Assembly (NCBI RefSeq): GCF_002917105.1
Contig: NZ_PQFZ01000017.1
Span: forward strand, 87,491 to 151,490
Source: Allobosea psychrotolerans
Lineage (GTDB): Bacteria > Pseudomonadota > Alphaproteobacteria > Rhizobiales > Beijerinckiaceae
DNA: 64,000 bases
Direction of reading: 5' to 3'
A program made the position numbers and the translations under genes. The notes under the pieces are model-generated. The model had not been told where the DNA came from and made no database searches. It worked only from the letters and a program-made list of their open reading frames with translations. Below, piece after piece: positions 51,520 to 61,276 of this stretch; position 1 is the stretch's first letter; every line of letters starts with the position of its first letter.

Positions 51520-52218
51520 ATGAAACTCACCTGGTACGGCCATTCCGCCTTTCGCGCCGAAATCGACGGCGCCGTCATCCTGATCGATCCCTTCTTCACC
51601 GGGAATCCGGCTTTCGAGGGCGACATCGCGGCGATCTCGCGGGGCGTGAGCCATATCGTCGTCACCCACGCCCATGGCGATCACGTTGGCGACACGCTCG
51701 CCATCGCCGAAAAGACCGGCGCGACGGTCATCACCAACTACGATCTCGCCATGCATCTGGCCTCGAACGGGCTGAAGAACTTCCAGCCGATGAATACCGG
51801 CGGCAGCGTCGATCTCGGCCCGTTCAGCGTAACGCTGGTGCGGGCCGATCATTCGGCCGGCATGGGTGAAGGCGGCGTCAACGTGCCCGTCGGCAATGCC
51901 AATGGCGCGATCCTCAAGGCAAGGGGCGAGAAGACGCTCTGGCACATGGGCGACACCGACATCTTCTCCGACATGGCGCTGCTTGCCGAGATCCACGGCG
52001 TCGAAGCCTGCATCTGCCCGATCGGAGACCGCTTCACCATGGGCGGCAAGGTCGCGGCGCTCGCCATGACCCGCTTCGTCAAGCCGAAACTCGCGATTCC
52101 CTGCCATTACGGAACCTTCCCGATCATCGACGCCAATGCCGATGCGTTCGTGGCGGGGTTGAAGGGCAGCGACGTGCAGGCGCTGGTGCCCAGGAAGGGC
52201 GAAGCGGTTTCGCTTTGA
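51520..52218 (+). CDS. UPF0173 metal-dependent hydrolase
   Basis: A 232-residue metallo-beta-lactamase-fold protein: MKLTWYGHSAFRAE at the start, THAHGDHVGDT, ADHSAGMGEGG, HMGDTDIFSDM, and CHYGTFPII. The UPF0173/UlaG-like group is cytoplasmic with unknown substrate. Divergent from ade; the 122-base gap between them holds both promoters. Confidence 0.9.
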   Translation: MKLTWYGHSAFRAEIDGAVILIDPFFTGNPAFEGDIAAISRGVSHIVVTHAHGDHVGDTLAIAEKTGATVITNYDLAMHLASNGLKNFQPMNTGGSVDLGPFSVTLVRADHSAGMGEGGVNVPVGNANGAILKARGEKTLWHMGDTDIFSDMALLAEIHGVEACICPIGDRFTMGGKVAALAMTRFVKPKLAIPCHYGTFPIIDANADAFVAGLKGSDVQALVPRKGEAVSL

Positions 52219-52220
52219 TC

Positions 52221-52272
52221 AGTCAGTCATTACTGACTTACGTGTTCGACGCCCGCGCGCTATAGCGCGGGC
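52221..52272. terminator. Two hairpins upstream of gatC
   Basis: AGTCAGT-CATT-ACTGACT (52221-52238) and GCCCGCGC-GCTATA-GCGCGGGC (52251-52272) follow the UPF0173 gene. The second leads into AAATCATTTTT and may terminate its transcript, although no run of T is perfect. Confidence 0.5.
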
Positions 52273-52295
52273 AAATCATTTTTCAGGAGCCCGCC

Positions 52296-52583
52296 ATGTC
52301 GGTCGACCTCGCCACCGTCAAGCGCGTCGCGCATCTCGCACGCATTGCCGTTCCGGAAGCCGATCTGCCCAAGCTGCAAGGCGAGCTCAACGCGATCCTC
52401 GGCTTCGTCGAGCAGTTGAACGAAGTCGATGTCGCGGGCGTCGAGCCGATGACCTCGGTGACGCCGATGGCGATGAAGCTGCGAGCCGACATCGTGAATG
52501 ACGGCGAGATCGCCGACACGATCGTCGCCAACGCGCCAGCGTCCGAAGACAATTATTTCATGGTGCCGAAGGTGATCGAATGA
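52296..52583 (+). CDS. gatC: Aspartyl/glutamyl-tRNA amidotransferase subunit C
   Basis: 95 residues: VKRVAHLARIAVPEADLPKL, LNAILGFVEQLNEVDVAGVE, and a C-terminal VPKVIE. GatC stabilises GatA and helps hold the GatCAB complex that amidates misacylated Glu-tRNA(Gln) or Asp-tRNA(Asn). It precedes gatA by 86 bases. Confidence 0.95.
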   Translation: MSVDLATVKRVAHLARIAVPEADLPKLQGELNAILGFVEQLNEVDVAGVEPMTSVTPMAMKLRADIVNDGEIADTIVANAPASEDNYFMVPKVIE

Positions 52584-52669
52584 GCGGCTGAGACCGCTCA
52601 TTCGATCATCCTCGGGGGCGCGGCGCGCAACCCGGGGATCTCCTGAAGTTTGCTGAACGGATATCCCAC

Positions 52670-54184
52670 GTGACCGATCTCACCCGCCTGACCCTGACCG
52701 AGGCCCGCGACGGGCTGAAGGCGAAGACCTTTTCCGCAACCGAGATCACCAAGGCCCATATCGCCTCGGTCGAGAAGGCGCGCGCGCTCAACGCCTATGT
52801 GCTTGAGACGCCCGAGCACGCCCTGAAGCAGGCGGCCGTCTCGGATGCGAAGCTTGCGAAAGGCGAGGGCGGCCCGCTTGAGGGCCTGCCGCTCGGCATC
52901 AAGGATCTGTTCGCGACCCAGGGCGTGCGCACCACGGCCTGCTCGAAGATCCTCGGCAATTTCGTACCGGCCTATGAATCGACGGTATCGAGCCAGCTCT
53001 GGCGCGACGGTGCGGTCATGCTCGGCAAGCTCAACAACGACGAATTCGCCATGGGCTCGTCGAACGAGACCTCGGCCTTCGGCCCCGTGGTCAATCCCTG
53101 GCGGCGCAAGGGCTCGAATGTCGGGGCAGGGGCGACGGGCGCGATCGAGGGCGCGCATCTCGTTCCCGGCGGCTCGTCGGGCGGCTCGGCTTCGGCCGTC
53201 GCGGCCGACCTCTGCCTGGCTGCAACCGCGACCGACACCGGCGGTTCGATCCGCCAGCCCGCCGCCTTTACCGGTACGGTCGGCATCAAGCCGACCTATG
53301 GCCGCTGCTCGCGCTGGGGCATCGTCGCCTTCGCCTCCTCGCTCGACCAGGCGGGGCCGATCGGCAAGACGGTGCGCGACTGCGCCGTGATGCTGCGCTC
53401 CATGGCCGGCCACGACCCCAAGGACACGACCTCGGTCGATATGGCCGTGCCGGATTATGAGAAGGCCGCTGGCCGCTCCGTGAAGGGCATGAAGATCGGC
53501 ATTCCCCGGGAATATCGGCTCGAAGGGCTCAATTCCGAGATCGACGCGCTCTGGCAGAAGGGAATCGACTGGCTGAAGGCGGCTGGCGCCGAGATCGTCG
53601 AAATCTCGCTGCCGCATACGAAATATGCCTTGCCAGCCTATTACATCGTTGCCCCCGCCGAGGCTTCGTCCAATCTCGCGCGCTATGACGGCGTCCGCTA
53701 CGGCCTGCGCGAGCAGGGCCGCGATATCGTCGAGATGTATGAGAAGACCCGCTCGGCCGGTTTCGGCGCCGAGGTCAAGCGTCGCATCATGATCGGCACC
53801 TATGTGCTTTCGGCTGGCTATTACGACGCCTATTACCTGCGCGCCCAGAAGGTCCGCACCCTGATCAAGCGCGATTTCGACCAGGCCTATGCGGCGGGCA
53901 TCGACGCGGTGCTGACGCCGGCGACGCCGTCGGCGGCTTTCGGCATCGGCGAGAAGGGCTCGGCCGACCCGGTCGAGATGTATCTCAACGACATCTTCAC
54001 AGTGACGGTGAACATGGCTGGCCTGCCCGGCATCGCCGTGCCGGCGGGGTTGGACAGCCAGGGGCTGCCGCTGGGCCTTCAGTTGATCGGCCGGCCCTTC
54101 GACGAGGAGACGCTGTTCTCGCTCGGACAGGTTATCGAGGACGCGGCCGGACGTTTCCCCGTGAGCGAGCGCTGGTGGAGCTGA
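52670..54184 (+). CDS. gatA: Aspartyl/glutamyl-tRNA amidotransferase subunit A
   Basis: A 504-residue amidase-signature protein. The Lys-Ser-Ser triad is in GLPLGIKDLFATQG, VPGGSSGGSASAVAA and ATDTGGSIRQPAAF. It provides ammonia from glutamine. The start is GTG 52670 with no strong ribosome site. It ends one base into the chorismate mutase gene (TGATG). gatB is about 5 kb downstream. Confidence 0.95.
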   Translation: MTDLTRLTLTEARDGLKAKTFSATEITKAHIASVEKARALNAYVLETPEHALKQAAVSDAKLAKGEGGPLEGLPLGIKDLFATQGVRTTACSKILGNFVPAYESTVSSQLWRDGAVMLGKLNNDEFAMGSSNETSAFGPVVNPWRRKGSNVGAGATGAIEGAHLVPGGSSGGSASAVAADLCLAATATDTGGSIRQPAAFTGTVGIKPTYGRCSRWGIVAFASSLDQAGPIGKTVRDCAVMLRSMAGHDPKDTTSVDMAVPDYEKAAGRSVKGMKIGIPREYRLEGLNSEIDALWQKGIDWLKAAGAEIVEISLPHTKYALPAYYIVAPAEASSNLARYDGVRYGLREQGRDIVEMYEKTRSAGFGAEVKRRIMIGTYVLSAGYYDAYYLRAQKVRTLIKRDFDQAYAAGIDAVLTPATPSAAFGIGEKGSADPVEMYLNDIFTVTVNMAGLPGIAVPAGLDSQGLPLGLQLIGRPFDEETLFSLGQVIEDAAGRFPVSERWWS

Positions 54185-54486
54185 TGGCAGACCGCGATCT
54201 TCTCGAGGTTCCCGCTCTCGCGGGGCTGAGGCGAGAGATCGATGCCATCGATGCCGAGCTCGTCGCGCTGCTGCGCCGACGGCTCGACGTCGTCGAGCGC
54301 GTGCTGGTGGTCAAGCACGGCGACGGCCTGCCGGCGAACATACCGGCACGGGTCGAGCAGGTGGTCGAGACCGTCAGGGAAAGGGCGCAGGAGGCGGGCC
54401 TTCCGCCGGAACTGGCCGAGACCCTGTGGCGGCGGCTGATCGACTGGACAATTGCCTATGAGGAAGGGCGCCTGACGCCGATCTGA
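54184..54486 (+). CDS. Chorismate mutase, AroQ class
   Basis: 100 residues, all helical. LRREIDAIDAELVALLRRRLDVVERVLVVKH carries the Arg and Lys that bind chorismate. Monofunctional and cytoplasmic; it makes prephenate for Phe and Tyr. Close in size to PchB-like mutases, so a siderophore role is possible but no such genes are near. Translationally coupled to gatA and followed by a strong terminator. Confidence 0.85.
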   Translation: MADRDLLEVPALAGLRREIDAIDAELVALLRRRLDVVERVLVVKHGDGLPANIPARVEQVVETVRERAQEAGLPPELAETLWRRLIDWTIAYEEGRLTPI

Positions 54487-54520
54487 TCTAAAAATTCGGC
54501 ACAACCAACGCCGTCAAATG

Positions 54521-54560
54521 AAAAGGGCCTTCCGCGTAAGCACGGAAGGCCCTTCTTTCG
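54521..54560. terminator. Rho-independent terminator between chorismate mutase and RND genes
   Basis: AAGGGCCTTCCG (54523-54534) and CGGAAGGCCCTT (54543-54554) form a perfect 12-base stem, followed by CTTTCG on the plus strand and by TTTT on the minus strand. It can serve both convergent units. Confidence 0.85.
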
Positions 54561-54563
54561 TTG

Positions 54564-54635
54564 GAACAGGACGGGAAAAAGTGGGCTCCCGCCTTTCGCA
54601 TCCCGCTCTCATTCTGAGATGAGAGACGGATTCCG
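54564..54635. repeat. Dispersed repeat, family A, copy 2
   Basis: GGGAAAAAGT, TTTCGCATCCCGCTCTCATT and GATGAGAGACGGATTCC match, with substitutions, the copy at 14579-14655. The 16-base palindrome of copy 1 is not preserved. Confidence 0.7.
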
Positions 54636-54647
54636 ATCTCAGCTGGC

Positions 54648-57600
54648 TCAGTGTGTGGGCTGCGGGGCGTGCGGCGCGTCAACCACCTTCTTCTTGCCGC
54701 GGAGCTCCGCCAGCCAACGCACGATGACGTAGAAGGCCGGGGTGAAGATCAGGCCGAAGAAGGTCACGCCGATCATCCCCGAGAACACCGCAACGCCGAG
54801 CACCTGGCGCATCTCCGCGCCGGCGCCGATCGAGATCGTCAAGGGCAGCACGCCGAGGATGAAGGCGAGCGACGTCATCAGGATCGGCCGCAGCCGGGTC
54901 CTGGCCGCGGCGATGGCGGCCTCGCGCCGGCTCATGCCCTCGTCTTCGGCCTGCTTGGCGAATTCGACGATCAGGATCGCGTTCTTCGCGGCGAGGCCGA
55001 CGAGCACGACGAGACCGATATCGACCAGCACGTTGCGGTCAAAGCCCTTGTAGCCGACGCCGATCATGGCCGCGAGAATACACATCGGCACGATCAGGAT
55101 GACCGCGAGCGGCAAGGTCCAGCTCTCGTACAGCGCCGCCAGCAGCAGGAAGACGAAGACGACGGCGAGGCCGAAGGCGATGATGGCGGTGTTGCCGGCG
55201 AGCTTCTCCTGCAGCGCGATCTCGGTCCATTCGAAGCCGAAGCCGCTCGGCAGCACCTGGCTCGCGATCTTTTCCACGGCTGCAATGCCTTGGCCCGTCG
55301 AGTAACCGCGCGCCATCGAAAGCTGAACCTCGGCGGCCGGATAGAGGTTGTAGCGCGGCACGCGATAGGCGCCGGTCGTGTTCGAGAAGGTCGCGACCGA
55401 GCCGATCGGCACCATCTCGCCATCGGCATTGCGTGTCTTCAGGGCGGCGACGTCGCGGACGTCGAGCCGATAGGGGTTGTCGGCCTGCGCCGTCACCCGG
55501 AAGGTGCGGCCGAGGATATTGAAGTCGTTGACATAGGCCGAGCCCATATAGATCGAGAGCGTCTCGAACACGCGGGTTACGGGTACACCGAGCATTTCAG
55601 CCTTGGTCCGATCGATATCGGCAAAGATCTGCGGCGTCTTGGTCGAGAACAGGGTGAAGGGCTGCTGGATGCCCGGAGAGTGCCCTGCAGTTCCCGCCAC
55701 GGCCCAGGTCGCGCCTTCCAGCGCGGCGAGGCCGCGCCCGCTACGATCCTGGACATAGCCCTTCAGACCGCCGCCATTGCCGATGCCGGGAACGGCCGGA
55801 GGCTCGATCACCAGGGAGAAGGCCTCGTTGATCTGGAACAGCTGGGTGCGCAGGTCGTTGAGGATGCCTTGGGTCGTTAGGCCGGCCTTGGCCCGTTCCC
55901 TGAAGTCCGAGAGGGTGACGAAGGCGACGCCGGCATTGGGCGCCAGGGTGAAGGTCGCGCCATCAAGACCGGCAAACGCAACCGCATGGGCGACGCCAGG
56001 CCGCGACAGCAGCATGTCGGTCGCCTTGCGGATGACCGCGTCCGTTCGCGGCAGCGAGGAGCCTGCGGGGAGCTGGAAGACGGCGATGAAGTAGCCGCGG
56101 TCGAGCTGCGGCACCAGGCCTGTCGGGATTGCAGCGAGGCGCTGGCCGGCGACCGCGATCAAGGCGGCATAGACCAGCAGCATCACGACGCTGACGCGAA
56201 TGAGACGCGAAGTCACCGCGCCATAACCGCGCGAGAGCCAGTCGAAACCCTTGTTGAAATATTTGAAGAACCAGCGGATCGGCGCGCCGAGCGCCGCGAC
56301 GAAGCCCTTCGGCTCCTCATGGCTGTGCGGCTTCAGCAGGATCGCCGACAGAGCCGGCGACAGCGTCAGCGAAACGAAGCACGAGATCATCGTCGAGGCC
56401 GCGATGGTCACCGCGAACTGCTGGTAGAATGTGCCTTGCAGGCCGGTGATGAAGGCGGTCGGGATGAACACGGCGCACAGCACGAGGGCGATCGCCAGCA
56501 GGGCGCCGCCGACCTCGTCCATGGTCTTGTGCGCCGCGTCCTTGGCGCTCATTCCTTGCGCGAGATAACGCTCGACATTCTCGACGACGACGATCGCATC
56601 GTCGACGACGATGCCGATGGCCAGCACGAGCGCGAGCAGCGAGATCGTGTTGAACGAGATTCCGACCGCGCTCATGACCAGGAAGGTGCCGACCAGCGAA
56701 ACCGGGATCGCGATGATCGGGATGATCGCGGCGCGCCAGGTCTGCAGGAACAGGATCACGACGATGACGACGAGCACGATCGCCTCGAGCAGCGTCTGCA
56801 CGACCGCGGAAACGGATTCTCCGATGAACTCCGTCGGGTTGTAGACGATCCTGTACTCGAGCCCGCCCGGGAAGTCCTTTGACAGCGTCTGCATCGTCTT
56901 GATGAGGGATTCGGAGGCCGCCAGCGCGTTCGAGCCCGGGCGCTGGAAGACACCGATCGCGACCGCTTCCTTGTTGTCGAGATAGGAGTTCGACAGGTAG
57001 TCCTGCGCACCGAGTTCGACGCGGGCGATGTCGCGGACGCGGATCGTGCCGCCATCGGCGTCGGAGCGCACGACGATGTCGTAGAACTCTTCGATGCTGG
57101 TGAGACGTCCGAGCGTATTGACAGACAGCTGGAAGGCGCCGTCCGACTTGGCCGGCGGCTGGTTGATCGCGCCAGCCGCGACCTGAATGTTGGCGGCGCG
57201 GATCGCGGCGACGACATCGCCGGCGGTCAGGTTGCGCGATGCGACCTTGGCCGGATCGAGCCAGACCCGCATGGAGTAATCGCGCGCGCCGAAGACCTGC
57301 ACATCGCCGACGCCATCGACGCGGGTCAGCACGTCCTTGACGTTGAGCGTGGTGTAGTTCGAGACATATTGCTGGTCGCGCGTGCCGTCGGGCGACAGCA
57401 TGTGGATGACCATCAGGAAGTCCGGCGAGGCCTTGCGCACCTGCAGGCCGAGCGTGCGCACATCCTGAGGCAGGCGCGGCTCGGCCGCGGAGACGCGGTT
57501 CTGCACCAGCACCTGGGCCTGGTCGACATCGGTGCCGGCCTTGAACACGACGCTGATCGTGACGCGCCCGTCGCCGGTCGATTGCGACGTGATGTAGAGC

Positions 57601-57833
57601 ATGTCGTCGACGCCGTTGACCTCCTGCTCGATCGGGGCCGCGACCGTCGAGGCCACGACCTCGGCCGAGGCGCCGGGATAGGTCGCCGTGATCGTGACTG
57701 TCGGCGGGGCGATTTCGGGATATTCGGCGATCGGCAGACCGCGTTGGGCGATTGCGCCCGCGATGGTCAGAAGGATCGACAGCACGGTCGCGAAGATCGG
57801 CCGGTCGATGAAGAAATGCGCGAAACGGAACAT
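54648..57833 (-). CDS. RND efflux pump inner-membrane transporter, HAE1 family
   Basis: A 1061-residue transporter with 12 predicted helices and two large periplasmic loops. It starts MFRFAHFFIDRPIFATVLSI. The proton-relay pair is in LVLAIGIVVDDAIVVVENVER (two Asp). The subfamily is AcrB/MexF/BepE-like, exporting drugs, detergents or aromatic compounds. It is paired with the adaptor gene 71 bases upstream; no outer-membrane TolC-type gene or TetR regulator is in the window. Confidence 0.95.
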   Translation of the reverse strand: MFRFAHFFIDRPIFATVLSILLTIAGAIAQRGLPIAEYPEIAPPTVTITATYPGASAEVVASTVAAPIEQEVNGVDDMLYITSQSTGDGRVTISVVFKAGTDVDQAQVLVQNRVSAAEPRLPQDVRTLGLQVRKASPDFLMVIHMLSPDGTRDQQYVSNYTTLNVKDVLTRVDGVGDVQVFGARDYSMRVWLDPAKVASRNLTAGDVVAAIRAANIQVAAGAINQPPAKSDGAFQLSVNTLGRLTSIEEFYDIVVRSDADGGTIRVRDIARVELGAQDYLSNSYLDNKEAVAIGVFQRPGSNALAASESLIKTMQTLSKDFPGGLEYRIVYNPTEFIGESVSAVVQTLLEAIVLVVIVVILFLQTWRAAIIPIIAIPVSLVGTFLVMSAVGISFNTISLLALVLAIGIVVDDAIVVVENVERYLAQGMSAKDAAHKTMDEVGGALLAIALVLCAVFIPTAFITGLQGTFYQQFAVTIAASTMISCFVSLTLSPALSAILLKPHSHEEPKGFVAALGAPIRWFFKYFNKGFDWLSRGYGAVTSRLIRVSVVMLLVYAALIAVAGQRLAAIPTGLVPQLDRGYFIAVFQLPAGSSLPRTDAVIRKATDMLLSRPGVAHAVAFAGLDGATFTLAPNAGVAFVTLSDFRERAKAGLTTQGILNDLRTQLFQINEAFSLVIEPPAVPGIGNGGGLKGYVQDRSGRGLAALEGATWAVAGTAGHSPGIQQPFTLFSTKTPQIFADIDRTKAEMLGVPVTRVFETLSIYMGSAYVNDFNILGRTFRVTAQADNPYRLDVRDVAALKTRNADGEMVPIGSVATFSNTTGAYRVPRYNLYPAAEVQLSMARGYSTGQGIAAVEKIASQVLPSGFGFEWTEIALQEKLAGNTAIIAFGLAVVFVFLLLAALYESWTLPLAVILIVPMCILAAMIGVGYKGFDRNVLVDIGLVVLVGLAAKNAILIVEFAKQAEDEGMSRREAAIAAARTRLRPILMTSLAFILGVLPLTISIGAGAEMRQVLGVAVFSGMIGVTFFGLIFTPAFYVIVRWLAELRGKKKVVDAPHAPQPTH

Positions 57834-57904
57834 GGGCGTTTCCTGGCCGGAAGGCAGGGCGGACGGCGAAGCGCCGTCCGTGGCTCAGATCGGGTGGCGA
57901 ACGG

Positions 57905-59062
57905 TCAGTTCGTGGCGGCCAGCTTGATCTCGCCGGGCTGTGGCGTCACCGTCCCGCCCGGACGCACCATCGGGTTGGCGAGGCCGCCGATGATGACCTG
58001 GTCGGTGGGGATGAGGCCTTCGCGGATGACACGCAGGCCACCGGTGATCTGGCCGAGCACGACGGGCTTGGGCACGACCTTGTTCTCGGGTCCGACGGTG
58101 AGGACGATCTTGCTGGCCTGGTCTGAGACGATGACGGTGTCGGGCACGAGCAAGGCATCGGCCTCGCCGGAGAAGAGGCGCAGCCGCCCGAACGTGCCCG
58201 GCGTCAGGAACTGGTCCTTGTTCTCGAACACGGCGCGAGCGCGGATGGTGCCGGACCGGGCGTTCAGGGCATTGTCGACAAAGTCGATCTTGCCCCTGCG
58301 CTTCCAGTCGTGCTCATCCGCCAGGCGCACCTCTGCCGGGCTGCCCTCGTTGCGGCTGGCGACCTTGCGCAGATTTCCAGCCAGCCGCGAATAGCGCAGA
58401 TAATCGGCCTCGGAGGTATCGAAGACGAAGTTGATCGGGTCGACGGCGACGATCGTGGTCAGCAGAGTCGCGCCCGATTGCCCGCCGGCGACGAGGTTGC
58501 CCGGGTCGACGCGCCGGTTGGAGATGCGGCCCGAGAGGGGCGCGCGCACCTGGGTCCATTCCAGATTGAGCTCGGCCGTCTTGAGGTTGGCCTCGGCTCC
58601 CTGCAGGGTGCCGATCGCGCTGTTGAGATTGGCGCGGCGCTGGTCGATGTCGCGGGCCGTGATGGTCCGGTTCTGAGTCAGGCCCTCGGCGCGCTCGACC
58701 TCGTTCTGCGCCAGCTCGACTTGCGCCTTGGCGCGCGCCACTTCGGCGCGCGAGACGTCGACTGCGAGCCGGTAGGGGCGCGGATCGATGGTGAAGAGCA
58801 GGTCGCCCTTGTTGACGAGATCGCCGTCACGGAAATGCAGCGAATCCAGGAAGCCCGAGACCCGGGCGCGAATTTCGACCTGTTCGCTTGCTTCGAAGCG
58901 GCCGGTATACTCGTCCCAGTTGGTGACGCGCTTGGCGAGCGGAGCCGAGACCTGCACGGGCGGCGCCGGCGGCGCACCCTGGGCGAGGGCTGCGGTGGCG
59001 GCAAAAGTCAGCGCGGCGGAAGCGAAGACGAGTCCGAAACCTGTGGCGCGGCGATATGTCAT
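57905..59062 (-). CDS. RND efflux pump periplasmic adaptor
   Basis: 385 residues. Signal peptide (GLVFASAALTFAATAALA|QG), a lipoyl hairpin formed by VEIRARVSGFLDSLHFRDGD and TQVRAPLSGRISNRRVDPGN, a coiled-coil between (AEVARAKAQVELAQNEVERA) and a C-terminal beta domain. It links the RND pump to an outer-membrane channel. The cleavage site has no lipobox. ATG 59062 has CCGGAG upstream; upstream codons to 59149 are rejected. Confidence 0.93.
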   Translation of the reverse strand: MTYRRATGFGLVFASAALTFAATAALAQGAPPAPPVQVSAPLAKRVTNWDEYTGRFEASEQVEIRARVSGFLDSLHFRDGDLVNKGDLLFTIDPRPYRLAVDVSRAEVARAKAQVELAQNEVERAEGLTQNRTITARDIDQRRANLNSAIGTLQGAEANLKTAELNLEWTQVRAPLSGRISNRRVDPGNLVAGGQSGATLLTTIVAVDPINFVFDTSEADYLRYSRLAGNLRKVASRNEGSPAEVRLADEHDWKRRGKIDFVDNALNARSGTIRARAVFENKDQFLTPGTFGRLRLFSGEADALLVPDTVIVSDQASKIVLTVGPENKVVPKPVVLGQITGGLRVIREGLIPTDQVIIGGLANPMVRPGGTVTPQPGEIKLAATN

Positions 59063-59291
59063 GGACGGACTCCGGATAGCAGGACCGGCGCAACCAGCGA
59101 AGGTTTCCGGATTTTGCTGCAAGAAGGGGGTCGGACTGACGATTGTCAAGATCGTTCACTCGACACTAAGGCAAACAAGGGGCAAATACGCCACAATGCG
59201 GCCAGGTGGTGACAGGAGGGCAACAGCCGCTTGCCGGCCGCGCGCCGAAATCGTAACCCGTAGCCGAGATTTTCAAGTCGAAAGAGCCAAG

Positions 59292-60773
59292 ATGAACGCG
59301 CATGTTCGCCCCGCCGACCCCAAGAAGCTGATCAAGGGAGCGACCGGCGATTGGGAAGTGGTGATCGGCATGGAGATCCATGCACAGGTGACCTCCAATG
59401 CGAAACTCTTCTCCGGCGCCTCCACGGCGTTCGGCGCCGAGCCGAACGAGCATGTCAGCCTCGTCGATGCCGCCATGCCGGGCATGCTGCCGGTCATCAA
59501 TGCCGAGTGCATCCGTCAGGCCGTGCGCACTGGCCTGGGCCTGAACGCCCAGATCAACAACCGTTCGGTCTTCGACCGCAAGAACTACTTCTATCCCGAT
59601 CTGCCGCAGGGTTACCAGATCAGCCAGTACAAAAGCCCGATTGTCGGTGAGGGCGAGATCGTCATCGACCTGTCGCCGACCGAGCAGATCACGGTCGGCA
59701 TCGAGCGGCTGCACCTGGAACAGGACGCCGGCAAGTCGATCCATGACCAGCATCCGACCATGAGCTTCGTCGATCTCAATCGTTCGGGCGTGGCGCTGAT
59801 GGAGATCGTCTCGAAGCCGGATCTGCGCTCGGCCGAGGAGGCCCGTGCCTACGTCACCAAACTGCGTACCATCCTGCGCTATCTCGGCACCTGCGACGGC
59901 GATATGGAGAAGGGCAATCTGCGCGCCGACGTGAACGTTTCGGTCCGCAAGCCCGGCGCGGAGCTGGGCACGCGCTGCGAGATCAAGAACGTCAACTCGA
60001 TCCGCTTCATTGGCCAGGCGGTCGAGGTCGAGGCGCGCCGCCAGATCGGCATCATCGAGGATGGCGGTACGATCGATCAGGAGACGCGGCTCTACGATCC
60101 CGGCAAGGGTGAGACGCGCTCGATGCGCTCCAAGGAAGAGGCGCATGACTACCGCTATTTCCCGGACCCGGACCTGCTGCCGCTCGAATTCGACGACGCC
60201 TTCGTCGCGGAGCTCAAGAGCGTTCTGCCCGAATTGCCGGACGCCAAGAAGGCGCGCTTCATCGCGGAATACGGTCTCTCGCCCTATGACGCCTCGGTGC
60301 TGGTCGCCGAGCGCGAGCAGGCCGACTATTTCGAGGCCGTGGCGAAAGGCCGCGACGGCAAGGCCGCCGCGAACTGGGTGATCAACGAGCTCTTCGGCCG
60401 GCTGAACAAGGAGGGCCAGGATGTCGGCTCCTCGCCGGTCTCGGCTTCCCAGCTCGGCGGGCTGGTCGAGCTGATCGGCGAGGGGGTCATCTCGGGTCGG
60501 ATCGCCAAGGATCTGTTCGAGATCCTCTGGTCGGAAGGTGGCGATCCGCGCCAGATCGTCGAGGCCCGCGGCATGAAGCAGGTCACCGATACCGGCGCGA
60601 TCGAGAAGGCGGTGGATGAGCTGATTGCCGCCAATCCCGACAAGGTCGAGCAGGTCAAGGCGAAGCCGACCATGCTGGGCTGGTTCGTCGGTCAGGCGAT
60701 GAAAGCTTCGGGCGGAAAGGCCAATCCGCAGGCCCTGAACGAGATCCTGAAAGCCAAGCTGGGCATCGAGTGA
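59292..60773 (+). CDS. gatB: Aspartyl/glutamyl-tRNA amidotransferase subunit B
   Basis: A 493-residue GatB that binds the misacylated tRNA and channels ammonia from GatA. WEVVIGMEIHAQVTSNAKLF, YFYPDLPQGYQISQYKSPI, EDAGKSIHDQ, NLRADVNVSVRKPG and DYRYFPDPDLLPL are typical; a YqeY-like helical domain ends the protein. It is separated from gatCA by the efflux genes. ATG 59292 is chosen; the frame is open far upstream without family sequence. Confidence 0.96.
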   Translation: MNAHVRPADPKKLIKGATGDWEVVIGMEIHAQVTSNAKLFSGASTAFGAEPNEHVSLVDAAMPGMLPVINAECIRQAVRTGLGLNAQINNRSVFDRKNYFYPDLPQGYQISQYKSPIVGEGEIVIDLSPTEQITVGIERLHLEQDAGKSIHDQHPTMSFVDLNRSGVALMEIVSKPDLRSAEEARAYVTKLRTILRYLGTCDGDMEKGNLRADVNVSVRKPGAELGTRCEIKNVNSIRFIGQAVEVEARRQIGIIEDGGTIDQETRLYDPGKGETRSMRSKEEAHDYRYFPDPDLLPLEFDDAFVAELKSVLPELPDAKKARFIAEYGLSPYDASVLVAEREQADYFEAVAKGRDGKAAANWVINELFGRLNKEGQDVGSSPVSASQLGGLVELIGEGVISGRIAKDLFEILWSEGGDPRQIVEARGMKQVTDTGAIEKAVDELIAANPDKVEQVKAKPTMLGWFVGQAMKASGGKANPQALNEILKAKLGIE

Positions 60774-61276
60774 CGCCAGACGGTCTCATCATCCGCGACG
60801 CGCTGCCCGCCGACCTCCCGGCGGTGCGCGGCCTGCTGGTCGAGACCTGGCATGCGACCTATGACGGCATCTATGGCTGGCAGCGCGTCGCCGAGATCAC
60901 CAATGCCTGGCATTCGCTGGAGAACCTCTCGGCCCAGCTCGGTCGGGAGAACGTGGCGTTTCTCGTTGCCCTGGTCGGCGAGGAGATCATCGCGACCGCC
61001 TCGGCGCGGCTGGAGCGCGACCGCGCCGCGCTGCTGACGAGGCTCTACGTCCTGCCGAGCTATCAGGGCATCGGCGTCGGCCGCACGCTGCTGCAGGTGA
61101 CGCTGGCCTGTTTTCCGCAGGCCCCGGTCGCGCGCTTGGAGGTCGAGAGCCAGAACGAGCCGGCCATCGCCTTTTACGAGCGCATGGGTTTTTTCCTGCA
61201 GCGCCAGGCCCGCTTCGACGGACGCGATGACACGCCGAACACGCTGCTGATGGCGAAGCGGCTCTTTGCCGAATGA
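60770..61276 (+). CDS. GNAT-family N-acetyltransferase
   Basis: 168 residues. The acetyl-CoA loop is LYVLPSYQGIGVGRTLLQVT and the C-terminal motif is NEPAIAFYERMGFFLQRQAR. GTG 60770 overlaps the gatB stop as GTGA, so it is translated with gatB. The substrate is unknown. Confidence 0.85.
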   Translation: MTPDGLIIRDALPADLPAVRGLLVETWHATYDGIYGWQRVAEITNAWHSLENLSAQLGRENVAFLVALVGEEIIATASARLERDRAALLTRLYVLPSYQGIGVGRTLLQVTLACFPQAPVARLEVESQNEPAIAFYERMGFFLQRQARFDGRDDTPNTLLMAKRLFAE

